From the NCBI RefSeq assembly GCF_000024865.1, contig NC_013595.1:9982001-10046000 (forward strand): a stretch of 64,000 nt of DNA. The letters are read 5' to 3'. The position numbers and the translations under genes were made by a program. The notes below the pieces were generated by a model. It was not told where the DNA came from and did not search any database. It was given only the letters and a program-made list of their open reading frames with translations. Positions 16,658-25,731 of this stretch are shown here, piece by piece. The stretch is from Streptosporangium roseum DSM 43021 (GTDB lineage: Bacteria > Actinomycetota > Actinomycetes > Streptosporangiales > Streptosporangiaceae). Position 1 is the first letter of the stretch. Each line of letters begins with the position of its first letter.

Positions 16658-17008
16658 ATGGCAGGTGTGATCGAGGTCTCGAGAGAGAAGTTCGAAGAGC
16701 TCGTGGCCGACGCACTGGACACGATCCCTCCCGAGCTGACGAGAGTCATGGACAACGTGGTCGTGGTGGTCGTGGACGATCCGCCTGAGCCGGATCTTCT
16801 AGGCCTTTACACGGGCGTACCACTCACCGAGCGCGGTGACTGGTACGCAGGAGTGTTACCCGACCGGATCGAGATCTACCGCAACCCGATCTGTTCGATC
16901 TGCGAAACCGAGGATGACGTGGTGCAAGAGGTGCAGATCACCGTGGTTCACGAGATAGCCCACCACTTCGGCATCGACGATGACAGGCTGCACACCCTCG
17001 GCTGGTAG
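16658..17008 (+). CDS. Small zincin metallopeptidase family protein
   Basis: A 116-residue protein with the zinc motif HEIAHHFGIDD (~98-108), the HExxHxxG signature of the short actinobacterial metallopeptidase family (PF06262-type). The N-terminal part KFEELVADALDTIPPELTR is also typical. These are cytoplasmic predicted peptidases of unknown target. ATG 16658 has a weak GGGG leader; the GTG at 16667 is an alternative. It shares a 33-bp divergent promoter gap with the phosphoesterase gene. Confidence 0.88.
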   Translation: MAGVIEVSREKFEELVADALDTIPPELTRVMDNVVVVVVDDPPEPDLLGLYTGVPLTERGDWYAGVLPDRIEIYRNPICSICETEDDVVQEVQITVVHEIAHHFGIDDDRLHTLGW

Positions 17009-17178
17009 CCAAAGCCGTATTACATATCGACCTTCCCCATGCCCGAGATTTCCCAATTTACAATTACAGCTTGCATGAGGTTGATTGCTTTCAGTTGCGC
17101 GCCGACTCTCCAGCGGGCACCGTAGGTTACGCACCGAACACCTACAGTCAATGCGCCTGCTAAGCCCAGCGGAGTCCT

Positions 17179-18474
17179 ATGGCGGCCACCAGGCCCGGCC
17201 GGCTACCCGGGCGGCACCGCCGCCCGGCCGAGCGCCAAGCGACCTACGGCGAGGTCATCGCCATCAGGGAGTTTCGCGCGCTCTGGATCGGCCAGGCACT
17301 CTCTCTCCTCGGCGACCAGCTCTCACGAGTGGCGCTGTCCGTGCTGGTGTTCCAGCGGACGGAGTCGCCGCTGGCGACCGCGTCGGTCTACGCGCTGACC
17401 TATCTGCCGCCCATCATCGGGGGCCCTCTGCTCGCGGGGCTCGCCGACCGCTACGCCCGGCGGCGCATCATGATCTTCTGCGACCTGCTCCGAGCCGTCC
17501 TGGTCGCGCTCATGGCCATCCCCGGGACGTCGTTCGCCGTGCTGTGCGCGCTGGTTTTCTGCGTGGTGCTGCTCAGCGCCCCGTTCTCGGCCGCCAGGGC
17601 GGCGCTCCTGCCCGAGCTCCTCAAGGGCGATCGCTATGTCGCGGGCTCGGCGCTGCAGAACATGACCAACCAGGGCGCGCAGATGCTGGGTTTCGCCCTC
17701 GGCGGCGCCTTGATCATGGCGATGGGACCGTACCGCGCGCTCGCACTCGACGCGTCCACGTTCCTCGCCTCCGCGCTGATCCTGGTCTCGGGAGTACGCC
17801 GCCGCCCCGCTCCCCTCGACACCGGCACCGACCGGCCCTCCATGTGGACCATGACCCGCGCCGGATCCAGGCTGGTCTTCGGCGACCCCCGGTTGCGGAC
17901 GCTGGTGCTCTTCGCCTGGCTGTGCGGCTTCTACGTGCTCCCCGAGGGGATCGCGACCCCCTACGCCGACGTCCTGACCACCGACAGGCAGCAGGTCTCG
18001 TTCGTCGCCGGCCTGCTGATGGGCTCGATGCCGACCGGGACGGTCGTGGGCGCGTTCCTCTTCAGCCGATACGTCAACCCGTCGAAACGGCTCCGGGCGA
18101 TGGGCTGGATGGCGATGCTGACCTGCGCGCCGTTGATCCTGTGCGCGATGGAGCCGCCACTCGCCGTGGTGCTGGTCCTGTGGTTCCTCTCGGGCATCGG
18201 CGGTGCCTACCAGCTCGCGGCCAACGCCGCGTTCGTGCAGTGCGTGCCGGCCGAACGGCGGGGCCTGGCGTTCGGTCTCGTGCAGTCGGGCCTGCTGGCC
18301 TCTCAGGGCGTCGGCATCCTCGTCGGAGGTGCCGCCGCCGACGTGCTCAACCCCGCGCACGTGGTGGCGATGGCCGGCGCGGCCGGTCTGTCCGTCGCGG
18401 CCGCGCTGGCCGTTCTCTGGGCCGGGTCCTGCAAGGAGATCATCGAGAAGGTTCGCGCGGAGGCGACCGTCTGA
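17179..18474 (+). CDS. MFS transporter, EntS-like 12-helix exporter
   Basis: A 431-residue transporter with twelve predicted helices. It has EFRALWIGQALSLLGDQLSR at helix 1, motif A ADRYARRRIMI between helices 2 and 3, and a glycine-rich segment PTGTVVGAFLF in the second half. This arrangement is typical of the MFS_3/EntS group of exporters (siderophores, macrolides). No siderophore gene is adjacent, so the substrate is open. ATG 17179 matches the family length; the first 25 residues are basic and cytoplasmic. The ~130 bp upstream is AT-richer than its surroundings and probably holds the promoter. Confidence 0.9.
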   Translation: MAATRPGRLPGRHRRPAERQATYGEVIAIREFRALWIGQALSLLGDQLSRVALSVLVFQRTESPLATASVYALTYLPPIIGGPLLAGLADRYARRRIMIFCDLLRAVLVALMAIPGTSFAVLCALVFCVVLLSAPFSAARAALLPELLKGDRYVAGSALQNMTNQGAQMLGFALGGALIMAMGPYRALALDASTFLASALILVSGVRRRPAPLDTGTDRPSMWTMTRAGSRLVFGDPRLRTLVLFAWLCGFYVLPEGIATPYADVLTTDRQQVSFVAGLLMGSMPTGTVVGAFLFSRYVNPSKRLRAMGWMAMLTCAPLILCAMEPPLAVVLVLWFLSGIGGAYQLAANAAFVQCVPAERRGLAFGLVQSGLLASQGVGILVGGAAADVLNPAHVVAMAGAAGLSVAAALAVLWAGSCKEIIEKVRAEATV

Positions 18475-18475
18475 G

Positions 18476-19012
18476 TCACGCCTGGGGCTTGGGCTCGTCG
18501 CCGTTCTGCGGAGCCGTGTCCTGCGGGACCGTGTTCTGCGGAGCCGGGTTCTGCGGGGCCGCCGGAGCGGAGTACCGCGGAGCCGGGTCCTGGTGGGTGG
18601 GGTAGCGCGGCGCCTGGTCGTGCGGGGCCGGATACTCCGGAGCCGGACCCTGGTGGGCCGGCTGGTGCGGCGCCCGGTTCTGGGTGGTCGCCTTGGTCCA
18701 GCTCTGCTCGGCCTTGGCCCAGCCCTGCTCGGCCTTGGACCGCGCGTCCTGCCAGACCGGGTTGTCCTTGTTCTTGTCGACCAGATCCTGGACGATCGAC
18801 CTGTCCTTGCTCTCGTCGGGGAGGAGGAGCCAGCCGATCGCGTAGATCCCCACGCCGAGGCCGCCGAAGAAGGTGGCGATGGCGAGGGCCGCGCGGATGA
18901 TGTTGGGGTCGACGCCGATGTAGCGTCCGAGGCCGGAGGCCACACCCGCGATGATCCGTCCGTCCTTGGTCCTGCGGAGCTGCTTGACGCCCGAGAAGTC
19001 GTTTTCGTTCAT
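18476..19012 (-). CDS. PspC domain protein with Pro/Ala/Gln-rich tail
   Basis: A 178-residue membrane protein. The PspC domain lies at ~8-68: KQLRRTKDGRIIAGVASGLG, then YIGVDPNIIRAALAIATFFG, with a transmembrane helix ending in AIGWLLLPDE. After a helical segment, the last ~75 residues are a low-complexity tail with repeats such as PAPRYSAPAAPQNPAPQN. PspC proteins act in envelope-stress sensing. The stop abuts the convergent MFS gene (1-base gap). Confidence 0.88.
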   Translation of the reverse strand: MNENDFSGVKQLRRTKDGRIIAGVASGLGRYIGVDPNIIRAALAIATFFGGLGVGIYAIGWLLLPDESKDRSIVQDLVDKNKDNPVWQDARSKAEQGWAKAEQSWTKATTQNRAPHQPAHQGPAPEYPAPHDQAPRYPTHQDPAPRYSAPAAPQNPAPQNTVPQDTAPQNGDEPKPQA

Positions 19013-19133
19013 GTATTCAGACTGCCCAATGCGGAGCCCCCATCACATCGGGATTCCCCCTGGCACGACCCTGACATCCCTCCCCGGAGCACCGGCAATA
19101 CCCTGACAGGGGCCGACGAGAGAGGAACATCCC

Positions 19134-20291
19134 ATGGACGACCTTCTGCGCATCGACGACGGGCTCTCCGAGGAGCAGCGCCTCATCCGCGACACCGTCA
19201 AGACGTTCGTGGCCGACAGGATCCTCCCCCACGTGGGCGACTGGTTCGAGGAGGCCGTCTTCCCCGCCCGCGAGCTCGGTCCGGTGCTCGGCTCGCTCGG
19301 CGTGCTCGGCATGCATCTCGAAGGGTACGGCTGCGCGGGCCTGGACGCCGTCTCCTACGGCGTCGCCTGCCGGGAGCTGGAGGCGGGAGACTCGGGACTG
19401 CGGTCGTTCGTCTCCGTGCAGGGCTCGCTCGCCATGTTCCCGATCTGGAAGTACGGCTCCGCGGAGCAGAAGGAGGAGTGGCTGCCCCGGATGGCCGCCG
19501 GTGAGGCGATCGGCTGCTTCGGCCTGACCGAGCCCGACCACGGCTCCGATCCGGCGAACATGCGCACCCACGCCAAACAGGACGCCTCCGGCGACTGGAT
19601 CCTCAACGGCGCCAAGATGTGGATCACCAACGGCTCCATCGCCGACGTCGCCGTGGTCTGGGCCCAGACCGAGGACGGCATCCGCGGCTTCGTGGTCCCC
19701 ACCGACACGCCCGGTTTCTCTGCGCCGGAGATCCACAAGAAGATGTCACTGCGGGCCTCGGTGACCTCGTCCCTGTACTTCGACGACGTCCGCCTCCCGG
19801 CGTCTGCCGTACTCCCTGGGGTCCGTGGCCTGAAGGGGCCGCTGTCGTGTCTGTCCGAGGCCCGTTTCGGCATCCTGTGGGGCGTCGTGGGCGCGGCCCG
19901 CGCCTGCCTGGAGGCGGCCGTCGGCTACGCCACGACCCGCGTCCAGTTCGGCAAGCCCATCGGCGGCTTCCAGTTGACCCAGGAGAAGCTCGCCTGGATG
20001 TACGTGGGTTTGGGGCAGTCCCAGCTCACCGCCCTCCATCTGGGCCGCCTGAAGGACGCCGGCACCCTCACCCCTCAGCAGGTCAGCTTCGGCAAGCTCG
20101 CCAACGTCCGCGCCGCCCTGGACATCGCCCGCCGGTCACGCGCGATCCTCGGCGGCAACGGCATCACCCTGGAGTATCCGGTGATCCGGCACATGACCAA
20201 TCTGGAGAGCGTGCTGACGTACGAGGGGACGGAGGAGATCCACCTTCTCACCCTGGGCAGGGCGCTCACCGGACTCGACGCCTTCCACTGA
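19134..20291 (+). CDS. gcdH: Acyl-CoA dehydrogenase, glutaryl-CoA dehydrogenase-like
   Basis: A 385-residue flavoenzyme with all acyl-CoA dehydrogenase landmarks: FGLTEPDHGSDPANM (FAD/substrate segment), WITNGSIADVAVVWA, the C-terminal helical domain ending YATTRVQFGKPIGGFQLTQ, and the catalytic-base segment TYEGTEEIHLL near residue 364. The glutamate position and overall sequence style fit the glutaryl-CoA dehydrogenase group (oxidation and decarboxylation to crotonyl-CoA in lysine or tryptophan breakdown), but a general short-chain dehydrogenase is possible. GAGAGGAAC precedes ATG 19134. It stands alone, with no ETF or CoA transferase beside it. Confidence 0.85.
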   Translation: MDDLLRIDDGLSEEQRLIRDTVKTFVADRILPHVGDWFEEAVFPARELGPVLGSLGVLGMHLEGYGCAGLDAVSYGVACRELEAGDSGLRSFVSVQGSLAMFPIWKYGSAEQKEEWLPRMAAGEAIGCFGLTEPDHGSDPANMRTHAKQDASGDWILNGAKMWITNGSIADVAVVWAQTEDGIRGFVVPTDTPGFSAPEIHKKMSLRASVTSSLYFDDVRLPASAVLPGVRGLKGPLSCLSEARFGILWGVVGAARACLEAAVGYATTRVQFGKPIGGFQLTQEKLAWMYVGLGQSQLTALHLGRLKDAGTLTPQQVSFGKLANVRAALDIARRSRAILGGNGITLEYPVIRHMTNLESVLTYEGTEEIHLLTLGRALTGLDAFH

Positions 20292-20343
20292 GGCACGCCT
20301 CCTCGCCCGTCGAGCTGCGCGTCCCCGTCAACCGGGGCACGCT

Positions 20344-20976
20344 TCACCGCGCGTGCCGCCGCCGGGGCTGCCGCTGGGGCAGGCCGCAGGGACGCCAGTC
20401 CGGGGCCTCAGCCGCTCTGTCGAGCGAGTCATGCCATGAGAGACCGCGGCCCAGGTAGAAGCGGAACAGCTCGGCGGTGGCACGGGCGTCGGCCAGCGCG
20501 GCGTGGGCGTTCGAGAACGGGATCCCCGCGCGCTGGCAGCAGGCGCCGAGAGTCCACTTCCCGCCGGGGATGAGGTCAGGGGCGAGCTGCTGCGTGCACA
20601 GGGCCTCGGTCAGCCAGTGGCTGCCGGGGAGGACCTTGAGGAAACGCAGGTCGAATGAGACGTTGTGAGCCACCAGGACCCGCCCGGCGATCCGCTGCCA
20701 CACCTCGTCCAGCACCTCCTCGATCACCGGCGCGCCCTCGACCATCGCTTCGGTGATGCCGTGGACGTGCACGGCCCCGGTGCCGCGACGGGGATCGACC
20801 AGCGAGTGCCACTCGTCGACGGTGGTGCCGTCGGCGTCCAGGGAGACGAGTGCGATCTCGCAGATCCGGTCCCCCTTGGCCGGCGAGAAGCCCGTGGTCT
20901 CCACGTCGACCACGACATACCCCCGCCTCGCGGACAGGTGGCCACTACGGGCGGGATCAAGCCCCGAGCTCGTCAT
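20344..20976 (-). CDS. 3'-5' exonuclease, DnaQ/DNA polymerase III epsilon-like
   Basis: A 210-residue DEDDh exonuclease. Exo I is VVVDVETTGFSP, Exo II is LVAHNVSFDLRFL, and Exo III is HAALADARATAEL with the HxxxxD pair. Such stand-alone enzymes trim DNA or RNA 3' ends or proofread. The C-terminus is a short basic tail (QRQPRRRHAR). ATG 20976 is preferred; an in-frame GTG at 20985 is possible. It is convergent with the acyl-CoA dehydrogenase gene and ends 52 bp from it. Confidence 0.9.
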   Translation of the reverse strand: MTSSGLDPARSGHLSARRGYVVVDVETTGFSPAKGDRICEIALVSLDADGTTVDEWHSLVDPRRGTGAVHVHGITEAMVEGAPVIEEVLDEVWQRIAGRVLVAHNVSFDLRFLKVLPGSHWLTEALCTQQLAPDLIPGGKWTLGACCQRAGIPFSNAHAALADARATAELFRFYLGRGLSWHDSLDRAAEAPDWRPCGLPQRQPRRRHAR

Positions 20977-21094
20977 GAGTGCCACTGTATGAGAGCTGAC
21001 TCCCCGTTCTGTCTGCTATTGGGTAAACAGGTGATCGCCCGCAGGCCTGGCGACGGGCGTTAGTGGACACTATCCTCGGTACGCTGTCTCCAGC

Positions 21095-21167
21095 GGGGCG
21101 TTAGCTCAATGGTTAGAGCTGCGGACTTTTAATCCGTAGGTTCTGGGTTCGAGTCCCAGGCGCCCTA
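21095..21167 (+). tRNA. tRNA-Lys (TTT), integration target
   Basis: Cloverleaf with D-arm AGCTC..GAGCT, anticodon stem GCGGA/TCCGT and loop CTTTTAA (anticodon TTT), T-arm CTGGG-TTCGAGT-CCCAG, discriminator A. The acceptor GGGGCGT/GCGCCCT includes two G.U pairs, one at position 1-72. Its 3' half from 21126 is duplicated at 26165. Confidence 0.93.
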
Positions 21168-21169
21168 CC
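21126..21169 (+). repeat. attL: 44-bp core within tRNA-Lys
   Basis: From the anticodon loop to two bases past the tRNA end; identical over 44 bp to 26165-26208 in the same orientation. Integration here restores an intact tRNA, as in pSAM2-like elements. Confidence 0.85.
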
Positions 21170-21175
21170 TCGCTG

Positions 21176-21222
21176 AACTGGGCAGACTTCCCAATCTCCT
21201 TGATCGGGAAGCCTGCCCAGTT
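21176..21222. terminator. Hairpin terminator after tRNA-Lys
   Basis: Arms AACTGGGCAGACTTCCC (21176-21192) and GGGAAGCCTGCCCAGTT (21206-21222), 17 bp with one mismatch and a 13-base loop, followed by a TTGCATTTTCC stretch. Confidence 0.75.
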
Positions 21223-21258
21223 GCATTTTCCGTTGCATTCGCTGCCGTCACGTGGCCG

Positions 21259-21960
21259 TCAGTCGTCCCACAGCGCCCGCCCCATCCGCGCCGCCGCCTC
21301 ACTCGCCAGGGTCTCCGTGATGTGGGTATAGCGCTTGGTCGTGGTCAGTTGCGAATGACCGAGCACCACCTGAATCACTCGAATGTCCCCCCCTGTTCCA
21401 GCAGGAGGGTTGCCGCCGTGGGACGCGCGTCATGGACACGGGCGTCCTTGTCCACCTCGGCGAGTTCCAGGATCGCTTTTCACTCGTCCCAGTCATCCCC
21501 GGCGTCGATAGGGCTTCCATCCGACATGCACCACACGAGGTCCCAGTCCTTCCATCTGTCCCCTGCGGCCTGCCGTTCGGCTTTCTGCGCCTCGTGATGA
21601 AGCTTGAGGAGCGCGACGAGCGGAGGCGGTAGGGCGATGGACCGTTTGCCCTTGCCCTTGGGCTTGGTGAAGGTCCAGCTCCCGACACGATCCGGGCACG
21701 CGACCGCATGCTTCGTGCAGTCCGGAGCGCAGAACTTCGGGCACGCGCCCCCGTGCTTCGTGCAGTTCTTACGGCACGCGACGAGGCAGACATGCCGCCG
21801 GCCAGAGGTGCGTTTGGCCTTGGGACAGTCCTTGAGGCAGGGGTAGCGGTGGTGACGAGCGCCGCAGGCGTGCGGGTCCTTGCAACCGTGCCGGTAACGG
21901 AACCGCTTGATCTGCCAGAAGACCCGTATCGGCGTCGCGGTGAATCTCAGCCAGGGCGAG
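21259..21960 (-). pseudogene. Broken tyrosine integrase of the tRNA-Lys element
   Basis: Read on the minus strand the remnant includes RHGCKDPHACGARHHRYPCL (Cys/His-rich insert of actinomycete integrases), SWTFTKPKGKGKRSIALPPP, VRVIQ-type HIRVIQVVLGHS and TTTKRYTHITETLA with the nucleophilic tyrosine, ending GRALWDD. It is disabled by an in-frame TGA at 21480-21482 (where tryptophan is expected after DDWDE) and by a frameshift at the C7 run 21387-21393. The catalytic ARH box has become ARP. The N-terminal part is absent: similarity stops near 21960, where the XRE gene begins on the other strand. Confidence 0.85.
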
Positions 21961-21972
21961 GTCAGCTAAATC

Positions 21973-23268
21973 ATGAAGGGGACCGCCCAAGTCACCTCCT
22001 TCGAGGTGTTCGAGCGCGTCGCCCAAGGCCTGCGCATGCCCGACCCCGCCCGCATGGCCCTGGGCCTGGCCCCTACCCGGCCGGCGGCACCACGAGTGAT
22101 CGACGCCGTTACCCATCCCGCCTCAGTCATCCCGTCTCGGGATGGAACGCCAACAAGTGCCCTGCTTAGCGTGGAGAGCGCTGTTGCCGTTGGCCAGCCT
22201 CCGAGGGACGTCGACGTTCTGACCCTGGCCTGGATTGTGGGAAGGCTGGACTCTCACATGGACCGCCGAACGATGCTCATCCTCGCCGCCGGAATGACCG
22301 CCGAAACCGCGGCCACCATCGCCGACCCCTGGGAGCGCCTGTCCCGCGCGCTGACCGGACCACAGACACTCGACGAAGACACCATCGAACGCCTCGAAGC
22401 CCGCACCATCGGCTTCCACCGCCTGGAGTACGTGCTCCCCGCCCGAGCCATCTACCAAGGGCTCACCACCCACATCAACGAACTGAGCAACCTGCTCCAG
22501 AGCGGCCCGCCCGACCGCTTCCGCCGACGCCTGGCCGCGACCGCCGGCGAAGCCGCCACCCTCGCCTCCTGGATCGCCTGGGACCTCAAGCAGCCCGGCC
22601 AGTCCGCCTCATTCGAGCGCGTCTCCGCCCTGGCCGCCAAGGAGAGCGGGCACCCGATCATCCAGGCGTGCACCTACGCCTACAGGTCCAATGCCGCCGA
22701 AGGCCACACCGCCTACGAGGCCGTACGGCAGGCACAGCAGTTCCTCCCCGCCCAGGGCGACGACGCCACCCGGGCATGGCTGCTCAGCAGGGAAGCCGAA
22801 GAGTTGGCTGCCCTCGGTGACCGCCGCGCCGTCGACCTGTTGCACCAGGCCGAAGAGGCCTACGGTCGAGCACGACCCCACCGCGAACGCGCCTGGACCC
22901 GCTTCCTCGACCCCGGCCGCATGGCCGCCTTTCAACTGTCCACCTACGTACGACTCGGCGACGAACGTCAGGTGATCGAGGCCGGCCAGGCCGCGCTGTC
23001 GGCCGTCGCCCAGGACGCCGACCACAAGAAAGTGGCCGTCATCTACGCCGACATCGCCCAGGCCCAGCTCCAGATAGGCGACGTTGCCGAAGGAATCGCC
23101 TACGCCCGTCGGGCGCTCGACGCCGCCCAGCGCGGCGAATCGACCTGGGGACTCCAGCACCTCACGACGGTGGAGAAGGCCCTTTCCACCCAGCAGGACC
23201 AGGCCGCCCGGGACCTGCTCGGCGACATCGTCTCTACGCGCCGGACACTCGGGCCGTCTCCCGCCTGA
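21973..23268 (+). CDS. XRE-type TPR regulator lacking its helix-turn-helix
   Basis: A 431-residue frame. It opens with VTSFEVFERVAQGLRMPDPA, then RMALGLAP, the segment that normally follows the recognition helix of XRE regulators, so the first ~50 residues (DNA-binding helices) have been deleted. The rest is a helical TPR-like array, for example SREAEELAALGDRRAVDLLH and DIAQAQLQIGDVAEGIAYAR. Related intact proteins are cytoplasmic regulators common in actinomycete mobile elements. ATG 21973 is the first possible start after the deletion junction. It is probably non-functional as a DNA binder, though a protein may still be made. Confidence 0.8.
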   Translation: MKGTAQVTSFEVFERVAQGLRMPDPARMALGLAPTRPAAPRVIDAVTHPASVIPSRDGTPTSALLSVESAVAVGQPPRDVDVLTLAWIVGRLDSHMDRRTMLILAAGMTAETAATIADPWERLSRALTGPQTLDEDTIERLEARTIGFHRLEYVLPARAIYQGLTTHINELSNLLQSGPPDRFRRRLAATAGEAATLASWIAWDLKQPGQSASFERVSALAAKESGHPIIQACTYAYRSNAAEGHTAYEAVRQAQQFLPAQGDDATRAWLLSREAEELAALGDRRAVDLLHQAEEAYGRARPHRERAWTRFLDPGRMAAFQLSTYVRLGDERQVIEAGQAALSAVAQDADHKKVAVIYADIAQAQLQIGDVAEGIAYARRALDAAQRGESTWGLQHLTTVEKALSTQQDQAARDLLGDIVSTRRTLGPSPA

Positions 23269-23566
23269 TCCACTCCAGGTAGTCAGCGGTGCCGGCCACC
23301 ACGGGAACCGCGACGATCTGCGGCACCTCATACGAGTGCAACTCCCGCACCCGCCGCGCGAGCTCATCGAAACGCTCAACGGTGGTCTTCATCAGCAACA
23401 GCCACTCCTCAGAGCGCTGGATCTCTCCCGCCCACCAGTAGGTGGACTCGATCGGGGCGAGGATCTGGCAGTCAGCGGCCAGTCGCTGCCCGACAACTGC
23501 CGAACAGATTCGATCCGCCTCCTCGCGGCTGCTGGCAGTGACACGGACTTCAATGTGTTCGTGCAT
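23234..23566 (-). CDS. cutA: CutA-like divalent-cation tolerance protein
   Basis: A 110-residue protein with the CutA1 trimeric ferredoxin-like fold: EVRVTASSREEADRICSAVV, the central QILAPIESTYWWAGEIQRSE and LMKTTVERFDELARRVRELH, ending SYEVPQIVAVPVV. CutA proteins bind divalent metals; their exact role is unsettled. ATG 23566 with GGAG six bases upstream is preferred to the longer frame from 23644. It converges with the XRE/TPR gene and overlaps its 3' end by 35 bp, showing the two evolved as a fixed pair. Confidence 0.9.
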   Translation of the reverse strand: MHEHIEVRVTASSREEADRICSAVVGQRLAADCQILAPIESTYWWAGEIQRSEEWLLLMKTTVERFDELARRVRELHSYEVPQIVAVPVVAGTADYLEWIRRETARVSGA

Positions 23567-23835
23567 CAGGTCTCCGTAACAGGGAAATGAACAGTCGCCA
23601 AGACTGCCCGAAGTATCCACGCTAGACCGCAAGTTGTGGCTCACTCGCGAGGCAGTCGGAACGTAGAAATGTTTCGTTCCCGAAGGCCACGAGAAGTAAC
23701 GATTAGGCAGGTATTCCAGTAGGAATACGCATCATCTGCATGCACGGCCTTACCAACACCAGAGGCCGGGACGTGACCGTGGTGCCCCTCGATACGCCTT
23801 GACCAGAACACGAAAAGGTCGACATAGTCGAGTGA

Positions 23836-24714
23836 ATGGAATATGAGGAGTTGGCCTTTGGCGGTGACGACCCTGACCACGAGCCGGGGCTCGGCCCCTG
23901 GGTGGCGGCGCATACCAAGCTGCTGGCTACCTGCGCCGTGGCGCTTGTGGTGCTCGGCCTGGCCGGGGTCGGCGGCTGGTATCTGTACGAGCGATCCTGG
24001 CTGCCCCAGCCTCCGCCGGATATCGCACTGTCCCCGTCCTTAGATTTCGAGGTGGTCATGTGTGGATGTCCTGGCCTGACCGCGGCGACCGTTGAGCAAC
24101 AACAGGAAACCGAGACCATGCTCCGGGCATTGCCCCAGGTGATGTCGGTCGAGGTGCGGAGCGGTCAGGATCTGTCCGATCAGTGGCGCAGAAGCTTCGA
24201 ACGGATCGGTGACGTCAGGCAAGCGCAGATTTCGGGTCTCTCCGGCGACGTCCTGCATGGCACACTCCGTCGCACCGAGGACTTCCCTGCCGTGGTCGAA
24301 AAGATGAGGTCGGCGCCGAGGGTCTCCACCGTGACACGGTCAGGGGTGAATTTCTGGGCAGGCAGAGCTGAGGCTCAGATCTCTCTATGTGGAAAAGACA
24401 TCCTCTCCCAGGCCGCATCAAAGTGTCAGCAGACCCAGCGCGCGGGAGCGGCGAGGATGGTCACCGAGCGGGAGAAGACGGCGATCGTCGCTCGACTGCG
24501 GGACCTGCCCGGAGTGGAGACGATTTACTTCCAAGACCCCGGTCACGCCCTGAAACTCGCGAAGCTCTCCGATCCGAAGTCCGAGTTGGATGAGACCTAC
24601 CCGGGTTCCTTCTTCATCAAGTTCTCCGACCCGGCTCTCGCCCGCGCGATTTCCCCCGCCATCGGGCCGATGCCCGGCGTCCTGGCGGTGCGGCCGGTCT
24701 TGTCGAAGGAATGA
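23836..24714 (+). CDS. Single-pass protein with duplicated FtsX-like extracellular domain
   Basis: A 292-residue protein. It has a short cytoplasmic start, one transmembrane helix (TCAVALVVLGLAGVGGWYLY, ~33-52), then two successive copies of a small alpha/beta domain. The copies start FEVVMCGCPGLT and AQISLCGKD, and each contains a MLRALPQVMSVEV/ARLRDLPGVETIYF-type segment (near 95 and 220). This fold is the extracellular domain of FtsX. The four-helix FtsX permease part and an FtsE ATPase are missing, so it cannot be a normal FtsEX component. It may bind a peptidoglycan hydrolase or be a decoy. ATG 23836 has no clear ribosome site. Confidence 0.75.
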   Translation: MEYEELAFGGDDPDHEPGLGPWVAAHTKLLATCAVALVVLGLAGVGGWYLYERSWLPQPPPDIALSPSLDFEVVMCGCPGLTAATVEQQQETETMLRALPQVMSVEVRSGQDLSDQWRRSFERIGDVRQAQISGLSGDVLHGTLRRTEDFPAVVEKMRSAPRVSTVTRSGVNFWAGRAEAQISLCGKDILSQAASKCQQTQRAGAARMVTEREKTAIVARLRDLPGVETIYFQDPGHALKLAKLSDPKSELDETYPGSFFIKFSDPALARAISPAIGPMPGVLAVRPVLSKE

Positions 24715-25210
24715 CGGACAGGGGTGTGGGGCGCTTTGCCGCGCATAGGAGATTCGGTCACCGCAACGGTGACGAGTCCCACCCTGTGCTGCAACTGCTC
24801 ACGGTCAACGGCACTCAGCCGGTGGGCGGAGATCTGTCCGGTGCTCAACCACCTGCTGCGGTTGTCCGCTTTCAAGGCGGGGGCAAGTACACACGCGCTG
24901 GCCACGGCCCAATCGAGGAAGAGACCCGGCTCCCCGGCTGACACCAGCCTGATCACTTGATGAGTCGCCGACTGGCCTAAATGCATACCACGAGCTTTGC
25001 CGAATTGTTCTTATGGGTATCAAGCGCGGCGGCGCGGCGCGCCGCCGCCCGAACGCCGCCCGAGCGTGCGGCGTGGGCGCCGGTCTCGGCCGGCGGCGGG
25101 ACCACGGGCCGCCCGCCGCACCATGCACTCGCCGTCCTCAACCACTGCGCCGTACCAGGGCCGCACCGCCGCCCGGAAAGCATCGACTGCTGGCGCTGAT
25201 CTTCGCCGTG
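24715..25210. other. Stretch without a supportable gene
   Basis: Short frames on both strands show no ribosome site or recognised family. The part 25020-25200 is extremely GC-rich with runs of CGCCG. Confidence 0.5.
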
Positions 25211-25336
25211 TCAGAGTCCCCGGCTTCGACGGTCGTGCTTGAGCGCTAGCCTCACGGCCCCATAAATGATGAAGAACAGGATCAGCCCCATGGCAAGCCA
25301 GAAGCCCAGAGCAACGAGTGCGGCCGTCCCGGTCAT
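25211..25336 (-). CDS. Small single-helix membrane protein, 41 residues
   Basis: The frame begins MTGTAALVALGFWLAMGLIL, continues FFIIYGAVRLALKHD and ends in a basic tail, giving one clear transmembrane helix with a positive cytoplasmic end. AAGGAG lies 6 bases before the ATG at 25336, a much better start than the longer in-frame extension to 25528. No family is recognised; such miniproteins often modulate larger membrane partners. Confidence 0.7.
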   Translation of the reverse strand: MTGTAALVALGFWLAMGLILFFIIYGAVRLALKHDRRSRGL

Positions 25337-25731
25337 TACTCGCTCCTTGCGTTTTACCCACTTTGCCTGACGGTTGCAGACTAAATCTATGGAGCCGCCC
25401 TGGCGATCGCCTGACGATGGCCGATCTCCGTCCGGGGTTGGGGGCGATCGAAGGTCTGGGACTTCGTGCCTCAGCCCCAGCCCACCGAGCAACGGGGCTG
25501 GAGACCGTAGCCACCCCAGCCGTGCCACTCACGTGCCAGGAGGGCCAGGGGTCAGGAGGGGGTGACGGGAACTCGCGGGAACCAAAAGCTCTCGGACCTG
25601 GAGTGCGGCAAGTCAGAGAGTCGCGCGTCGAAATCTTCCAAACTGGCGACAAGGCGCCAGACCCTTACTGCTCTCGCGGCCTGTTCGTGAAACGCCAGAC
25701 TTGCCGTGCGCATCGGAGTAGACAGGTGATC

